DNA of 64,000 bases from positions 52,714 to 116,713 of the forward strand of contig JAFRRP010000075.1 of assembly GCA_017428085.1 (NCBI GenBank). Reading direction: 5' to 3'. Every line of letters starts with the position of its first letter. The stretch's first letter is position 1. The translations under genes and the position numbers were made by a program. Origin of the DNA: Clostridia bacterium (GTDB lineage: Bacteria; Bacillota; Clostridia; Oscillospirales; Acutalibacteraceae). The notes beneath the pieces are model-generated. The model was not told the origin of the DNA. It searched no databases and worked only from the letters and a program-made list of their open reading frames with translations. This document shows positions 16,476 to 24,160 of this stretch, one piece after another.

Positions 16476-16499
16476 GCGGCATTGAGATGCCGCGCTGCC
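16476..16499 (+). repeat. REP-like hairpin, copy B
   Basis: GCGGCAT-TGAG-ATGCCGC followed by GCTGCC. It abuts the stop of the canonical moeA at 16499 and lies 20 bases ahead of the start of the moeA-PBP gene. Confidence 0.65.
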
Positions 16500-17698
16500 T
16501 AAAACAGATACACGTCCACCGGTTCCCCGGCCCGTAATCCCTCGCAGTCTCTCGGGATGACGATGTACCCGTCCGCGGCGGCCAGCTGCGAGATCACGCC
16601 GGATTTGCCGTAGACCGGCACTGCGGCGGCTCCGTCCAGCCGGACGCACAGCAGCTCTTCCCGGCCGTGATTGCTGGAGACGTGTTCCGTCAGCGACGCT
16701 TTCACCGGAACGGGCGCAGTTTCGTCGCGCAGAAGGCGATGGACGTATTCCTTTATCAGCAGCTCCGCCATGAACCAGCAGGCGGCGGGGTGGCCGGGCA
16801 GCCCGAAGACGGCCTTGCCGCAGACCTGCCCCAGCACCGTGGGCTTGCCGGGCTTTACGGCGATCCCGTGACAGTAGACCTCGCCCAGCTCGTCGATCGC
16901 CTCGGCGGTCAGGTCTGCCTTTCCCGCCGAGGAACCGCCGGACAGCAGCACCGCGTCGTTCTCCGCGGCTGCCTCTCGCAGCGCGGCCAGCAGGGCGTTT
17001 TTTTCATCCGGCGCCACGCCGTATGCCGTGCCTTCGCACCCGTAAACGGCGCACAGGGACAGCAGCAGGTGGGAATTGACGTCCCGGATCTGTCCCGGAA
17101 GCGGTTTCTTTTCTATGGCTATGATTTCATTCCCGGTGGAAAGGATGCCGATCTTCGGTCGGCGGAACACCGGGACCGTTCCCCGGCCCATGGCGGCCAG
17201 CACGCCCACGGAGGCGGGCGTCAGACGCGTTCCCGCCTTTAACACGACCTGTCCGCGTGCCACGTCGTCGCCCGCCCGCGTCACGTTCCGCAGGGGGCTT
17301 ACCGCGGCGCAGCACAGACACAGGTCGCCCTGCGTTTCCGTGTATTCCACCGGGATCACCGCGTCCGCGCCTTTCGGCAGCATCCCGCCCGTGGGGATGG
17401 CGGCGCATTCGCCGGGAACGATGGAGAGGGACGTTTCTTCCCCCATTTTTATCTCGCCCGCTACGCGCAGCATGGAGGGCAGCGCGGCGGTGGCGCCGAA
17501 GGTGTCCGCCGCCCGTACCGCGAACCCGTCCATGGTGGAACGGGCAAAGGCGGGTACGTTTTCCCCGCTGACGATATCCTCCGACAGCGTCCGCCCCGCG
17601 GCGGCGTCCAAAGGCAGTTCCTCGGCGGCAAGCGACGGAGCCGGCATCCGTGTGCGCGCGATGCCGACGGCCTCGTTCAATGATACCACGTTCAGCAT
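16499..17698 (-). CDS. moeA: Molybdopterin molybdenumtransferase MoeA
   Basis: This 399-residue protein has the usual MoeA length and all main motifs: ARSTMDGFAVRAADT, IPTGGMLPKGADAVIPVEYT, LSTGNEII, LLSGGSSAGKADLTAEAID and FGLPGHPAACWF. MoeA places the metal into MPT-AMP. Its occurrence next to a second, fused MoeA suggests division of labour, possibly tungstate versus molybdate as proposed for other double-MoeA organisms. It follows tupC by 4 bases, linking metal uptake directly to metal insertion. Confidence 0.94.
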   Translation of the reverse strand: MLNVVSLNEAVGIARTRMPAPSLAAEELPLDAAAGRTLSEDIVSGENVPAFARSTMDGFAVRAADTFGATAALPSMLRVAGEIKMGEETSLSIVPGECAAIPTGGMLPKGADAVIPVEYTETQGDLCLCCAAVSPLRNVTRAGDDVARGQVVLKAGTRLTPASVGVLAAMGRGTVPVFRRPKIGILSTGNEIIAIEKKPLPGQIRDVNSHLLLSLCAVYGCEGTAYGVAPDEKNALLAALREAAAENDAVLLSGGSSAGKADLTAEAIDELGEVYCHGIAVKPGKPTVLGQVCGKAVFGLPGHPAACWFMAELLIKEYVHRLLRDETAPVPVKASLTEHVSSNHGREELLCVRLDGAAAVPVYGKSGVISQLAAADGYIVIPRDCEGLRAGEPVDVYLF

Positions 17699-17702
17699 AC
17701 CG

Positions 17703-18365
17703 TCACTCCCATTTCCATTGAGATAAAAACCGTTTGCCGAACGCGCTCTGCGGGTCGTTCAGCGTTGCGGCGTCGCCGTATTCGGCGATCTCGCCGTGGT
17801 ACAGGATCAAAAACTTCGTGGCGATCTCAAAGGCCTGCCGGGGCAGATGGGTGGACATCACCAGCGTCACGCCGTTTGCCTGACAGTGCTCCAGCAGCAC
17901 GCCGCACAGCGCCTCGCCGGTTTCGATGTCCGCGGCGGAAAGGGGCTCGTCCAACAGCAGCAGCCTGTTATTGCATGCCAGCGTCCGCGCCAGGCACAGA
18001 CGCTGCCGTTCACCGCCGGAGAGCCTGTCCGTTTTCTTGTCCCGCAGCCCGTCCAACATACAGTCCTTCAGCAGCTTCTCGATGTCCGTCCCGCCGCGAT
18101 CTCCAAGGCGGACGTTGGCTTCCGTTGTCCCTTTGAAGACGTAGGGCGTTTGGGGCTGGTAGCCCACGGCGTCCTTTCCCTCGGTCACGGTCACGGCGCC
18201 TTTGTCCGGTTTCAAAAGTCCCGCCAGCAGCCGCAGCAGCGTGCTTTTGCCCGCGCCGTTGGGACCGATCAGCGCCACCCGCTCGCCGTCTTCGATCGTC
18301 AGCGACGGGATGCGCAGCGTGAATTCCGGCGACAGGCGTTTTTCCAGATCCCTGATCTCGATCAT
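17703..18365 (-). CDS. tupC: Tungstate ABC transporter ATP-binding protein
   Basis: This 220-residue ATPase has Walker A GPNGAGKST, the signature LSGGERQRLCLARTL and Walker B RLLLLDEPLSAAD. It lacks the extra C-terminal regulatory (TOBE) domain found in ModC, which fits the shorter Tup type. It overlaps tupB by 4 bases. Assignment to tungstate rests on the substrate-binding protein at 19103 and the AOR next door. Confidence 0.92.
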   Translation of the reverse strand: MIEIRDLEKRLSPEFTLRIPSLTIEDGERVALIGPNGAGKSTLLRLLAGLLKPDKGAVTVTEGKDAVGYQPQTPYVFKGTTEANVRLGDRGGTDIEKLLKDCMLDGLRDKKTDRLSGGERQRLCLARTLACNNRLLLLDEPLSAADIETGEALCGVLLEHCQANGVTLVMSTHLPRQAFEIATKFLILYHGEIAEYGDAATLNDPQSAFGKRFLSQWKWE

Positions 18366-19042
18366 TTCATCTTCTCCTGCATGCTGTAGGCCGGGATGTT
18401 GGCGATGAGCGAAATGAGCATCAGGATCATGCCCAGCGCCAGCGCCTTGCGGAAATCGCCCTTGTTGGCCTCCAGCAGTATCGCCGTCGTCATCACCCGG
18501 GTCTTATATTGGACGTTGCCGCCCACCAGCGATACCGCGCCCACCTCCGCGATGGACCGGCCGAAGCCCATCAGCGTGATGCTGACGAACTGGGGCGCGC
18601 ATTCTTTGATCAACAGGCGCAGGCGCTTGCCCGGCGACAGGTGCAGCCCCCTGGCGGTGTCCAGTATCAGCTTGCTTTTTTCGCCCGCGGTGGAGGCGGA
18701 AAGCCCCGTTACCACCGGCGTGATCAGCAGCACCTGGGCGATCACCATGATCGGCACGCTGAACATCAGGTGCCAGCTGCCGAAAGGTCCTACGCCACGG
18801 AACAGCATAAACACGATCAGGCCCGCCACTACCGGAGGCAGGCCCATCATGGTATTCGTGACGCGCAGCAGAACGCTTTTGCCGAAAAAACGGTTGCCGC
18901 CGATCAGCACCCCCAACGGGATGCCGATCAGCGCGGAAAAGCCCGTGGAAAACACGGACATCAGCAGCGTGGTGCCGATGATCTGCCACAACTCCGTATC
19001 GCCGCCCACGATCAGGGAGACGGCTTCCTTAAAATACTCCAT
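18362..19042 (-). CDS. tupB: Tungstate ABC transporter permease
   Basis: This 226-residue membrane protein has about five helices and the ABC permease coupling loop (LDTARGLHLSPGKRLRLLIK, then a FGRSIAEVGAVSLVGGNV segment that matches TupB/WtpB-type EAA loops). It is encoded between the binding protein and the ATPase. A stem-loop (CCGCTGC...GCAGCGG, about 19054-19082) lies in the 60-base gap after tupA and may lower downstream expression relative to the binding protein. Confidence 0.92.
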   Translation of the reverse strand: MEYFKEAVSLIVGGDTELWQIIGTTLLMSVFSTGFSALIGIPLGVLIGGNRFFGKSVLLRVTNTMMGLPPVVAGLIVFMLFRGVGPFGSWHLMFSVPIMVIAQVLLITPVVTGLSASTAGEKSKLILDTARGLHLSPGKRLRLLIKECAPQFVSITLMGFGRSIAEVGAVSLVGGNVQYKTRVMTTAILLEANKGDFRKALALGMILMLISLIANIPAYSMQEKMK

Positions 19043-19102
19043 GTTGTAAAAACAGCCGCTGCAAATACGGCGTATCGGCAGCGGTGTAAGGGGTTGGTCG
19101 GA

Positions 19103-20014
19103 TTATTTGTCCAGCAGGAAGAACAGCTGCTCGCCGTACTGCTCCACGCCGTACTGCGCGATCAGCTCCGCGGCCTCGTCGGACAGCAGCCACTCGATCA
19201 GCGCGTTGGCACCCTCGGTGTTGATGGCCACGTCCGTGTCGGCAAAGGCGGCCGCGTCGGGATTCACGCCCAACAGCGAATAGGTGTTCTTCATATCGTC
19301 GGCCTCTTCCTTGAGGATCGTCAGGTTGGACAGGCTGTCCTTCATGGAAAGGAAGGTGGCCTTGTCGGTCAGCGCGTAAACGCCCATCTCGTTGGCCTTG
19401 GTGAGGGTATCGCCCATGCCGGAGCCGACGGAGGCGTACCACTCTTCCGCGGTGGGATCGATCCCGGCAGCTTCCCAGATGCCGGTCTCTTTGTTATGCG
19501 TGCCGGAGTTGTCCCCGCGGGAGGCGAAGCCCGCTTTCGCGTCGGCGATGGCCTGAAAACAGTCGGCGGCGGTGGCAAGATCCTTGATGCCGGCGGGGTC
19601 GTCGGCGGGGCCTACGATCACGAAGTAGTTGTACATGAAGGAAAGGCGCTCGGTGGAGGCGTAGCCCTCCTCGATGAAGGCCTCCTCCTGCTTTTTGGAG
19701 TGGACCAGCAGCAGATCCGCGTCGCCGGATTTCGCGTAGCCGATGGCGACGCCGGTGCCGGCGGAGGCGACCTCTACCGTGTAGCCGGTCTTTGCCTCAA
19801 AGGCGGGCAGCAGATACGGCAGCAGGCCGGAGTCGTTGACGGAGGTGGTGGTGGCCAGGCGGATCACCGGGTTTTCGGGGGTGGCGACCGGCTCGGCGGT
19901 GGGTTCGGCGGTGGTCTCGTCCGTCGGGGTGGCGGCGGGCTCGGTCTTGCCGGCGCAGGCCGCAAAGGACAGTACGATCGTGAGCGCCATCAGAATGGCA
20001 AGCAGTTTTTTCAT
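19103..20014 (-). CDS. tupA: Tungstate-binding lipoprotein
   Basis: This 303-residue protein has a signal peptide and lipobox (LSFAAC) followed by a Thr/Glu/Pro linker. The mature domain carries the TupA signatures RLATTTSVNDSGLLPYLLPA and SRGDNSGTHNKETGIWEAAG; the TTTS and SRGDxSGTHxKE motifs mark the oxyanion-binding site in the TupA/permease cluster. TupA proteins bind tungstate very tightly and prefer it to molybdate. It is the first gene of the leftward run, transcribed from the divergent promoter at 20188. Confidence 0.93.
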   Translation of the reverse strand: MKKLLAILMALTIVLSFAACAGKTEPAATPTDETTAEPTAEPVATPENPVIRLATTTSVNDSGLLPYLLPAFEAKTGYTVEVASAGTGVAIGYAKSGDADLLLVHSKKQEEAFIEEGYASTERLSFMYNYFVIVGPADDPAGIKDLATAADCFQAIADAKAGFASRGDNSGTHNKETGIWEAAGIDPTAEEWYASVGSGMGDTLTKANEMGVYALTDKATFLSMKDSLSNLTILKEEADDMKNTYSLLGVNPDAAAFADTDVAINTEGANALIEWLLSDEAAELIAQYGVEQYGEQLFFLLDK

Positions 20015-20187
20015 AATCCATACTCCTTTTCAAACACGGAAGGCAAAGCCGTTTCCCGCTTTCCCCTTAGGCCGTCGGCGCGGAGGGATCCGTCCCCCCT
20101 GCCGGTGGAATTGCGGCCACGTCCGGATCTCCCTGCGGCTCACGCCGTTTAGGAAAAACGGATCGGAAATGAATTATAAACAAAATC

Positions 20188-20216
20188 ATCATATCACGCC
20201 GGTCCTTTTTTGTAAA
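20188..20216 (-). promoter_or_regulatory. tupA promoter
   Basis: On the minus strand TTTACA (20211-20216) and TATGAT (20188-20193) are 17 bases apart. The 14-bp palindrome TAACAATATTGTTA (20218-20231) sits directly upstream of the -35. Confidence 0.65.
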
Positions 20217-20217
20217 G

Positions 20218-20231
20218 TAACAATATTGTTA
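20218..20231. promoter_or_regulatory. Palindromic operator between divergent tungsten operons
   Basis: TAACAATATTGTTA is a perfect 14-bp palindrome placed between the two divergent -35 elements, touching the mogA -35 at 20232 and 1 base from the tupA -35. The position fits a common regulator for both operons. No regulator gene is visible in the cluster. Confidence 0.55.
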
Positions 20232-20260
20232 TTGAAAAAACAATAAAAATATGGTAATAT
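20232..20260 (+). promoter_or_regulatory. mogA/AOR operon promoter
   Basis: TTGAAA (20232-20237) and TAATAT (20255-20260) are 17 bases apart, about 32 bases before the ATG of mogA. Confidence 0.6.
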
Positions 20261-20291
20261 AGAAAAACAAAACAGGAAATCAGGTGACGGT

Positions 20292-20774
20292 ATGCGTATT
20301 TCGGTGCTGACGGCCAGCGACAGGTGCTCGCGGGGGGAAGCGGAGGACAAAAGCGGCCCGCTGATCTCCGAGATCCTCGCCGACGCGGAAACGGTGTGTT
20401 ATCGCTGCGTGCCCGACGACCGGGCGGCCATCTCTTCCGCCCTCATTGAAATGTGCGACGGCTTTCACAGCGACGTGGTATTTACCACGGGCGGCACGGG
20501 CTTCGCCCCGCGCGACGTGACGCCGGAGGCGACCAGGGACGTGATCGAACGGGAGGTCCCGGGCATCCCGGAAGCCATCCGCGCCGAAAGCCTGAAGATC
20601 ACCCCCAAAGCCATGCTGTCCCGGGCGGCTGCGGGCATCCGGGGAAAGACGCTGATCGTCAACCTGCCCGGCAGCCCCAAGGCGGTGCGCGAATCGCTGG
20701 CGGTGGTGCTGCCCGTGCTGGACCACGCGTTGGAAACGCTTTCCGGCGTGACGCTGTCCTGCGGAAAGGAATAG
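20292..20774 (+). CDS. mogA: Molybdopterin adenylyltransferase MogA/MoaB family
   Basis: This 160-residue protein activates molybdopterin by adenylation before metal insertion. It shows LTASDRCSRGEAEDKSGPLI at the N-terminus, VFTTGGTGFAPRDVTPEATR in the MPT-binding loop, and LPGSPKAVRESL near the end, all standard for the family. Whether to call it MogA or MoaB is a matter of convention; in many W-dependent anaerobes the MoaB name is used. First gene of the rightward operon; the next gene starts 3 bases after its stop. Confidence 0.92.
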   Translation: MRISVLTASDRCSRGEAEDKSGPLISEILADAETVCYRCVPDDRAAISSALIEMCDGFHSDVVFTTGGTGFAPRDVTPEATRDVIEREVPGIPEAIRAESLKITPKAMLSRAAAGIRGKTLIVNLPGSPKAVRESLAVVLPVLDHALETLSGVTLSCGKE

Positions 20775-20777
20775 GCC

Positions 20778-21422
20778 ATGATCGACCGGCTGGACCTGCA
20801 GGGCTTCGACATCTCCGATAAAACGGCGGCGGTGATCGGCTGCGGCGGCCTCGGGTGCAACGTGGCCACCCATCTGGCCTGCGCCGGGATCGGTAAACTC
20901 CTGCTGTGCGACTGCGACACGGTCAGCGAGAGCAACCTGAACCGGCAGTTTTTATACACGGCGGCGGATATCGGCAAGGCAAAGGTGTTCCTGGCGAAGG
21001 AACGCCTGCGCGCCACCGCGCCGGGGACGGAGATCGCCGCGTTCGACAGACGGATCGAAGCGCCGGAGGACCTGTCCTTTGTATCGGACGTTGATATCGT
21101 CTTTGCCGCGCTGGACAACAACGCCGCAAGGACGGTGTTGCAGGAATACTGCAAGAAGAACGATCTGCCGCTGGTCAACGGCGGCGTGAACGGCTTCTTC
21201 GGCACGGCGTACCTGTATGTGCCTAGCCGGACGCCGGACCTGACGGCGGCGGGGATGCTGGCCGCGGAGAATCAAAAAACGCGCTCCGTCAGCAGCACCG
21301 TGGGCGTGATCGGCGCGCTGGAGGCGCATCTGGGGATCCGGTACCTGACCGGCCATACGGAGAACGCCGGAAAGCTGCACGTCTTTGACGACGGGACCGT
21401 GACGGCGCTGGAAATCCGGTAG
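20778..21422 (+). CDS. ThiF/MoeB-like sulfur-carrier adenylyltransferase
   Basis: This 214-residue enzyme has the E1-like nucleotide-binding start VIGCGGLGCNVATHLACAGI, the conserved DxDxVxxSNLNRQ segment (DCDTVSESNLNRQF) and ALDNNAARTVLQEYC. Family members adenylate the C-terminal Gly of ubiquitin-like sulfur carriers. It is short and shows no paired CxxC zinc ligands, unlike MoeB of E. coli, so it belongs to the small ThiF-type group. The MoaD-like carrier at 23455 in the same operon is its likely substrate. Confidence 0.88.
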   Translation: MIDRLDLQGFDISDKTAAVIGCGGLGCNVATHLACAGIGKLLLCDCDTVSESNLNRQFLYTAADIGKAKVFLAKERLRATAPGTEIAAFDRRIEAPEDLSFVSDVDIVFAALDNNAARTVLQEYCKKNDLPLVNGGVNGFFGTAYLYVPSRTPDLTAAGMLAAENQKTRSVSSTVGVIGALEAHLGIRYLTGHTENAGKLHVFDDGTVTALEIR

Positions 21423-21441
21423 CACGCTGCCTCAGCAGCGT
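21419..21441 (-). repeat. REP-like hairpin, copy C (inverted pair with D)
   Basis: Read on the minus strand: CGCTGC-TGAG-GCAGCG then TGCTACC. It contains the TAG stop codon of the ThiF-like gene. Confidence 0.65.
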
Positions 21442-21477
21442 CTGAAACGCATCATCCAATCTATCATTTCCCTGATA

Positions 21478-21500
21478 ACGCAGCTGAGGCTGCGTGCTAC
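21478..21500 (+). repeat. REP-like hairpin, copy D (inverted pair with C)
   Basis: ACGCAGC-TGAG-GCTGCGT then GCTAC. It lies 23 bases before the AOR start, facing copy C across 36 bases. Confidence 0.65.
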
Positions 21501-21523
21501 AATTGATAAAGGAGTGAACGGCT

Positions 21524-23455
21524 ATGGATCACTATGACGGCTACATGGGGCAGGTGCTGTTCGTGGACCTCACGAAGCGGACGCACTCTCTGTTCCCCTG
21601 GACCGACAAGGACAGGCGGCGCACGCTGGGCGGCAAGGTCATGGCGGCAGATATCCTGCTGCACCACATCAAGCCCGGCATGAAGGCCTTTGACGAGGAC
21701 AACTGGCTCGTCGTCACCACCGGGCCTCTCACCGGCTGCGGCTGCCCCAATTCCTCGCGCTTCAACATCTCCACCATCTCCCCGCTGACGGGCATCCTCA
21801 CGTCGTCCAACTGCGGCGGCGACTTCGGCCTGTGGCTCAAACGCGCCGGGTACGACGCGGTGATCTTTTCCGGGAGAAGCGAAACGCCCGTCACGGTCAA
21901 CATCCTGCACGACGACGTGATCTTTACGGACGCTTCCGGCCTGTGGGGCAAGACCACGACCGAAACGCAGGAGATGCTGCCCAAGCGCACCGGCAAGCTG
22001 GTCATCGGCCCCGCGGGGGAACACAAGGTGCTGTACGCCTGCGTGTTCTCCGGCGAACGCACGGCGGGCCGCGGCGGCGTGGGCGCGGTGTTCGGCGACA
22101 AGAACCTGAAGGCTGTCACCGCCTTCGGCACGTCCCTGCCCACGGTGCGCAACCGGGAAAAGCTGCAAAAGATCAACAAAAAATGGGTGCATACGCTGAA
22201 AACGCACCCGCTGACCGGCCGCCAGCTGCCGAAATTGGGCACGGCGGGCCTGATCGCCCCCATGCAGGCGCACAAGATCCTCGCCACCAAGAATTTCAGC
22301 GCCGGGCGGTTCGACGGCTTTGAGAAGATCTCCGGCGAGGAGCTGGCGGAAAACCATCTGGTCAGTAACGCCGCCTGCACCACCTGCGCCATCCGCTGCG
22401 CGCGCATGGTCAAGGTGGACGACAAGGTGGTCAAGGGGCCGGAGCTGGAGATCCTCGGGCTTCTCGGCGCGAATATCCTCAACGACGACATCGAAAAGAT
22501 CATCCGCTGGAACTGGGTCCTCGACGAGCTGGGCATGGATTCCATCTCCGCCGCCGGTACCGTGGCCTTCGCCATGGAGCTGGCGGAAAAGGGCGTGCGG
22601 GACTTCGGCCTGCACTTCGGCCAGACGGACAACATCGAAGAAATGTTCCGCAAGATCGCCCTGCGCGAGGGCGACGGCGACCTGCTGGCCAACGGCTCCC
22701 GCTGGCTCAGCGAGGAATTCGGCGGCAAGGATTACGCCATCAACGCCAAGGGCATGGAGCTGGCGGCCTACACGCCGCGCCACGCGGTGGGCCACGGACT
22801 CGGCTACGCCACCGCCAACCGGGGCGGCTGCCACCTGAACGCCGGCTACATGGTCGTGGTGGAGGGCCTCGGCCTGGACGTGGACTCTTTGACCTACCAC
22901 GGCAAGGCGGCGCTTGCCATCATGTTCCAGAACCTGATGGAATCGGTCTCCGCCGGCGGCGAGTGTCTGTTCACCAGCTACGCGGTGCTGCCGGGCTTTT
23001 TGATCGACAAGCCCAACTGGCCGCTGACGAAGATCATCCTCGCGGCGTTCCCCTACGTGGGCCCGGTGGTCAACCTGCTGAGCCACTTCACCAAGGCGCC
23101 GATGATCAACATCCCGCTGCTGCCGGAATCCTACGCCATCAAGTACGCCACGGGCATCCCGTCCACCATGGCGACCATGTTGACGTGGGGCGCCTACGGC
23201 TACAACGCGGAGCGCATCGCCAACGTCATTTTAGGGCAGAAGGCGGACGCGGACACGCTGCCGGGGCGGCTTACCGACGAGCCGCAGGACCCGGACGACC
23301 CGCGCACCAGGGTGCCGCTGGATAAGATGAAGCCCACCTACTACCGCGCCCGCGGCTGGAAGGACGGCATCCCCACCTGGCACCGGCTGAGGACGTTGGG
23401 CATCAAGATCGACAAAAGCGTCTACGACGCGGCGGTAAAGGAGGCGTACCGGTAA
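21524..23455 (+). CDS. aor: Tungsten-dependent aldehyde:ferredoxin oxidoreductase
   Basis: This 643-residue enzyme belongs to the AOR family, which oxidises aldehydes to acids (or reduces acids) with ferredoxin, using a bis-pterin tungsten centre and one 4Fe-4S cluster. The cluster ligands are C285, C288 and C292 (CTTCAIRC) and C481 (GGECLFTS), close to the numbering of the Pyrococcus furiosus enzyme. The N-terminal domain contains TGPLTGCGCPNSSRF and GRGGVGAVFGDKNLKA. It is encoded with its own sulfur carrier, ferredoxin and tungstate importer. An AAAGGAG site precedes the ATG. The physiological aldehyde is unknown. Confidence 0.94.
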   Translation: MDHYDGYMGQVLFVDLTKRTHSLFPWTDKDRRRTLGGKVMAADILLHHIKPGMKAFDEDNWLVVTTGPLTGCGCPNSSRFNISTISPLTGILTSSNCGGDFGLWLKRAGYDAVIFSGRSETPVTVNILHDDVIFTDASGLWGKTTTETQEMLPKRTGKLVIGPAGEHKVLYACVFSGERTAGRGGVGAVFGDKNLKAVTAFGTSLPTVRNREKLQKINKKWVHTLKTHPLTGRQLPKLGTAGLIAPMQAHKILATKNFSAGRFDGFEKISGEELAENHLVSNAACTTCAIRCARMVKVDDKVVKGPELEILGLLGANILNDDIEKIIRWNWVLDELGMDSISAAGTVAFAMELAEKGVRDFGLHFGQTDNIEEMFRKIALREGDGDLLANGSRWLSEEFGGKDYAINAKGMELAAYTPRHAVGHGLGYATANRGGCHLNAGYMVVVEGLGLDVDSLTYHGKAALAIMFQNLMESVSAGGECLFTSYAVLPGFLIDKPNWPLTKIILAAFPYVGPVVNLLSHFTKAPMINIPLLPESYAIKYATGIPSTMATMLTWGAYGYNAERIANVILGQKADADTLPGRLTDEPQDPDDPRTRVPLDKMKPTYYRARGWKDGIPTWHRLRTLGIKIDKSVYDAAVKEAYR

Positions 23456-23709
23456 TGGCGCAGATCAAAGTAAAGCTGTTCGGCGTGTTCCGTGTGGATA
23501 CCCACGTGGCGGAGACCGAGATACAGGCGGAGAAGCTGAAGGACGTGTTCGGCGCGCTGAACGATAAACTGGGCAACGTGCAGATGGATTCCGGGCTGGC
23601 ATTCAAAGACGCGCTGGTGTACATCAACGGCGAGCCCTGCGCCAAAAAGGGGCGCAAGCTGAACGACGGCGACGAGCTTTGGCTGCTGTCGCCCGCATCG
23701 GGAGGGTAA
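23455..23709 (+). CDS. MoaD/ThiS-like ubiquitin-fold sulfur carrier
   Basis: This 84-residue protein has the MoaD pattern with INGEPCAKKGRKLNDGDELW and the terminal Gly-Gly (SPASGG) that becomes a thiocarboxylate. It would donate sulfur to cPMP to form the dithiolene of molybdopterin. Its ATG overlaps the AOR stop by one base (TAATG), showing tight coupling to AOR. The large subunit of molybdopterin synthase, MoaE, is not in this window. AOR operons of anaerobes often carry such a private carrier. Confidence 0.87.
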   Translation: MAQIKVKLFGVFRVDTHVAETEIQAEKLKDVFGALNDKLGNVQMDSGLAFKDALVYINGEPCAKKGRKLNDGDELWLLSPASGG

Positions 23710-23713
23710 TACG

Positions 23714-24091
23714 ATGGCGTATAAAATCAACGAAGAGACCTGTATCGGCTGCGGCGCCTGCGCGTGGGTGTGCCTGTTCGACGTGCCCGCTTTGGCGGAG
23801 GACGGCGTGAAATACACCATCGCGGAGGACAAGTGCATCGGCTGCGGACAGTGCGAAAAGGTGTGCCCCAACAGCGCCATCGACCCGCTGCCGGGGCAGA
23901 GAAAAATCCTGAAAGTGACCATCGACGCGGACAAGTGCATCGGCTGCTCGCTGTGCGCCCGCGTCTGTCCGGAGCACGCGCCCTACGGCGAGATCAAAAA
24001 GCCCTTCATCATTTTGCAGGAGAAGTGCTTCCGGTGCGGCGCCTGCGCCGCCAAATGCCGCCACGACGCCATCGTGGTGGAATACGAATGA
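23714..24091 (+). CDS. Polyferredoxin, AOR electron partner
   Basis: This 125-residue protein has four cysteine motifs of the CxxCxxCxxxC type (CIGCGACAWVC, CIGCGQCEKVC, CIGCSLCARVC, CFRCGACAAKC), enough for up to four 4Fe-4S clusters in two bacterial-ferredoxin modules. It is the last gene of the AOR operon, 4 bases after the MoaD-like gene, and is the natural electron acceptor or a bridging subunit for AOR. A terminator follows at 24117. Confidence 0.9.
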   Translation: MAYKINEETCIGCGACAWVCLFDVPALAEDGVKYTIAEDKCIGCGQCEKVCPNSAIDPLPGQRKILKVTIDADKCIGCSLCARVCPEHAPYGEIKKPFIILQEKCFRCGACAAKCRHDAIVVEYE

Positions 24092-24116
24092 CCGCGAGAT
24101 CTCATATCAACGATAA

Positions 24117-24154
24117 GACCGCGTTCCGGCGATCCCCGGCGCGCGGTTTTTTTT
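24117..24154 (+). terminator. AOR operon terminator
   Basis: GACCGCG and CGCGGTT outer arms with inner CCGG pairing are followed by a run of nine T. It also lies just past the stop of the opposing DUF1848 gene. Confidence 0.8.
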
Positions 24155-24160
24155 TCGGTT

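Noticed and set aside
18509..20152. A 547-codon plus-strand frame opposite tupB and tupA
   Set aside because: It lies opposite two well-supported transporter genes, is full of His, Arg and Gln runs, and has no recognisable domain.
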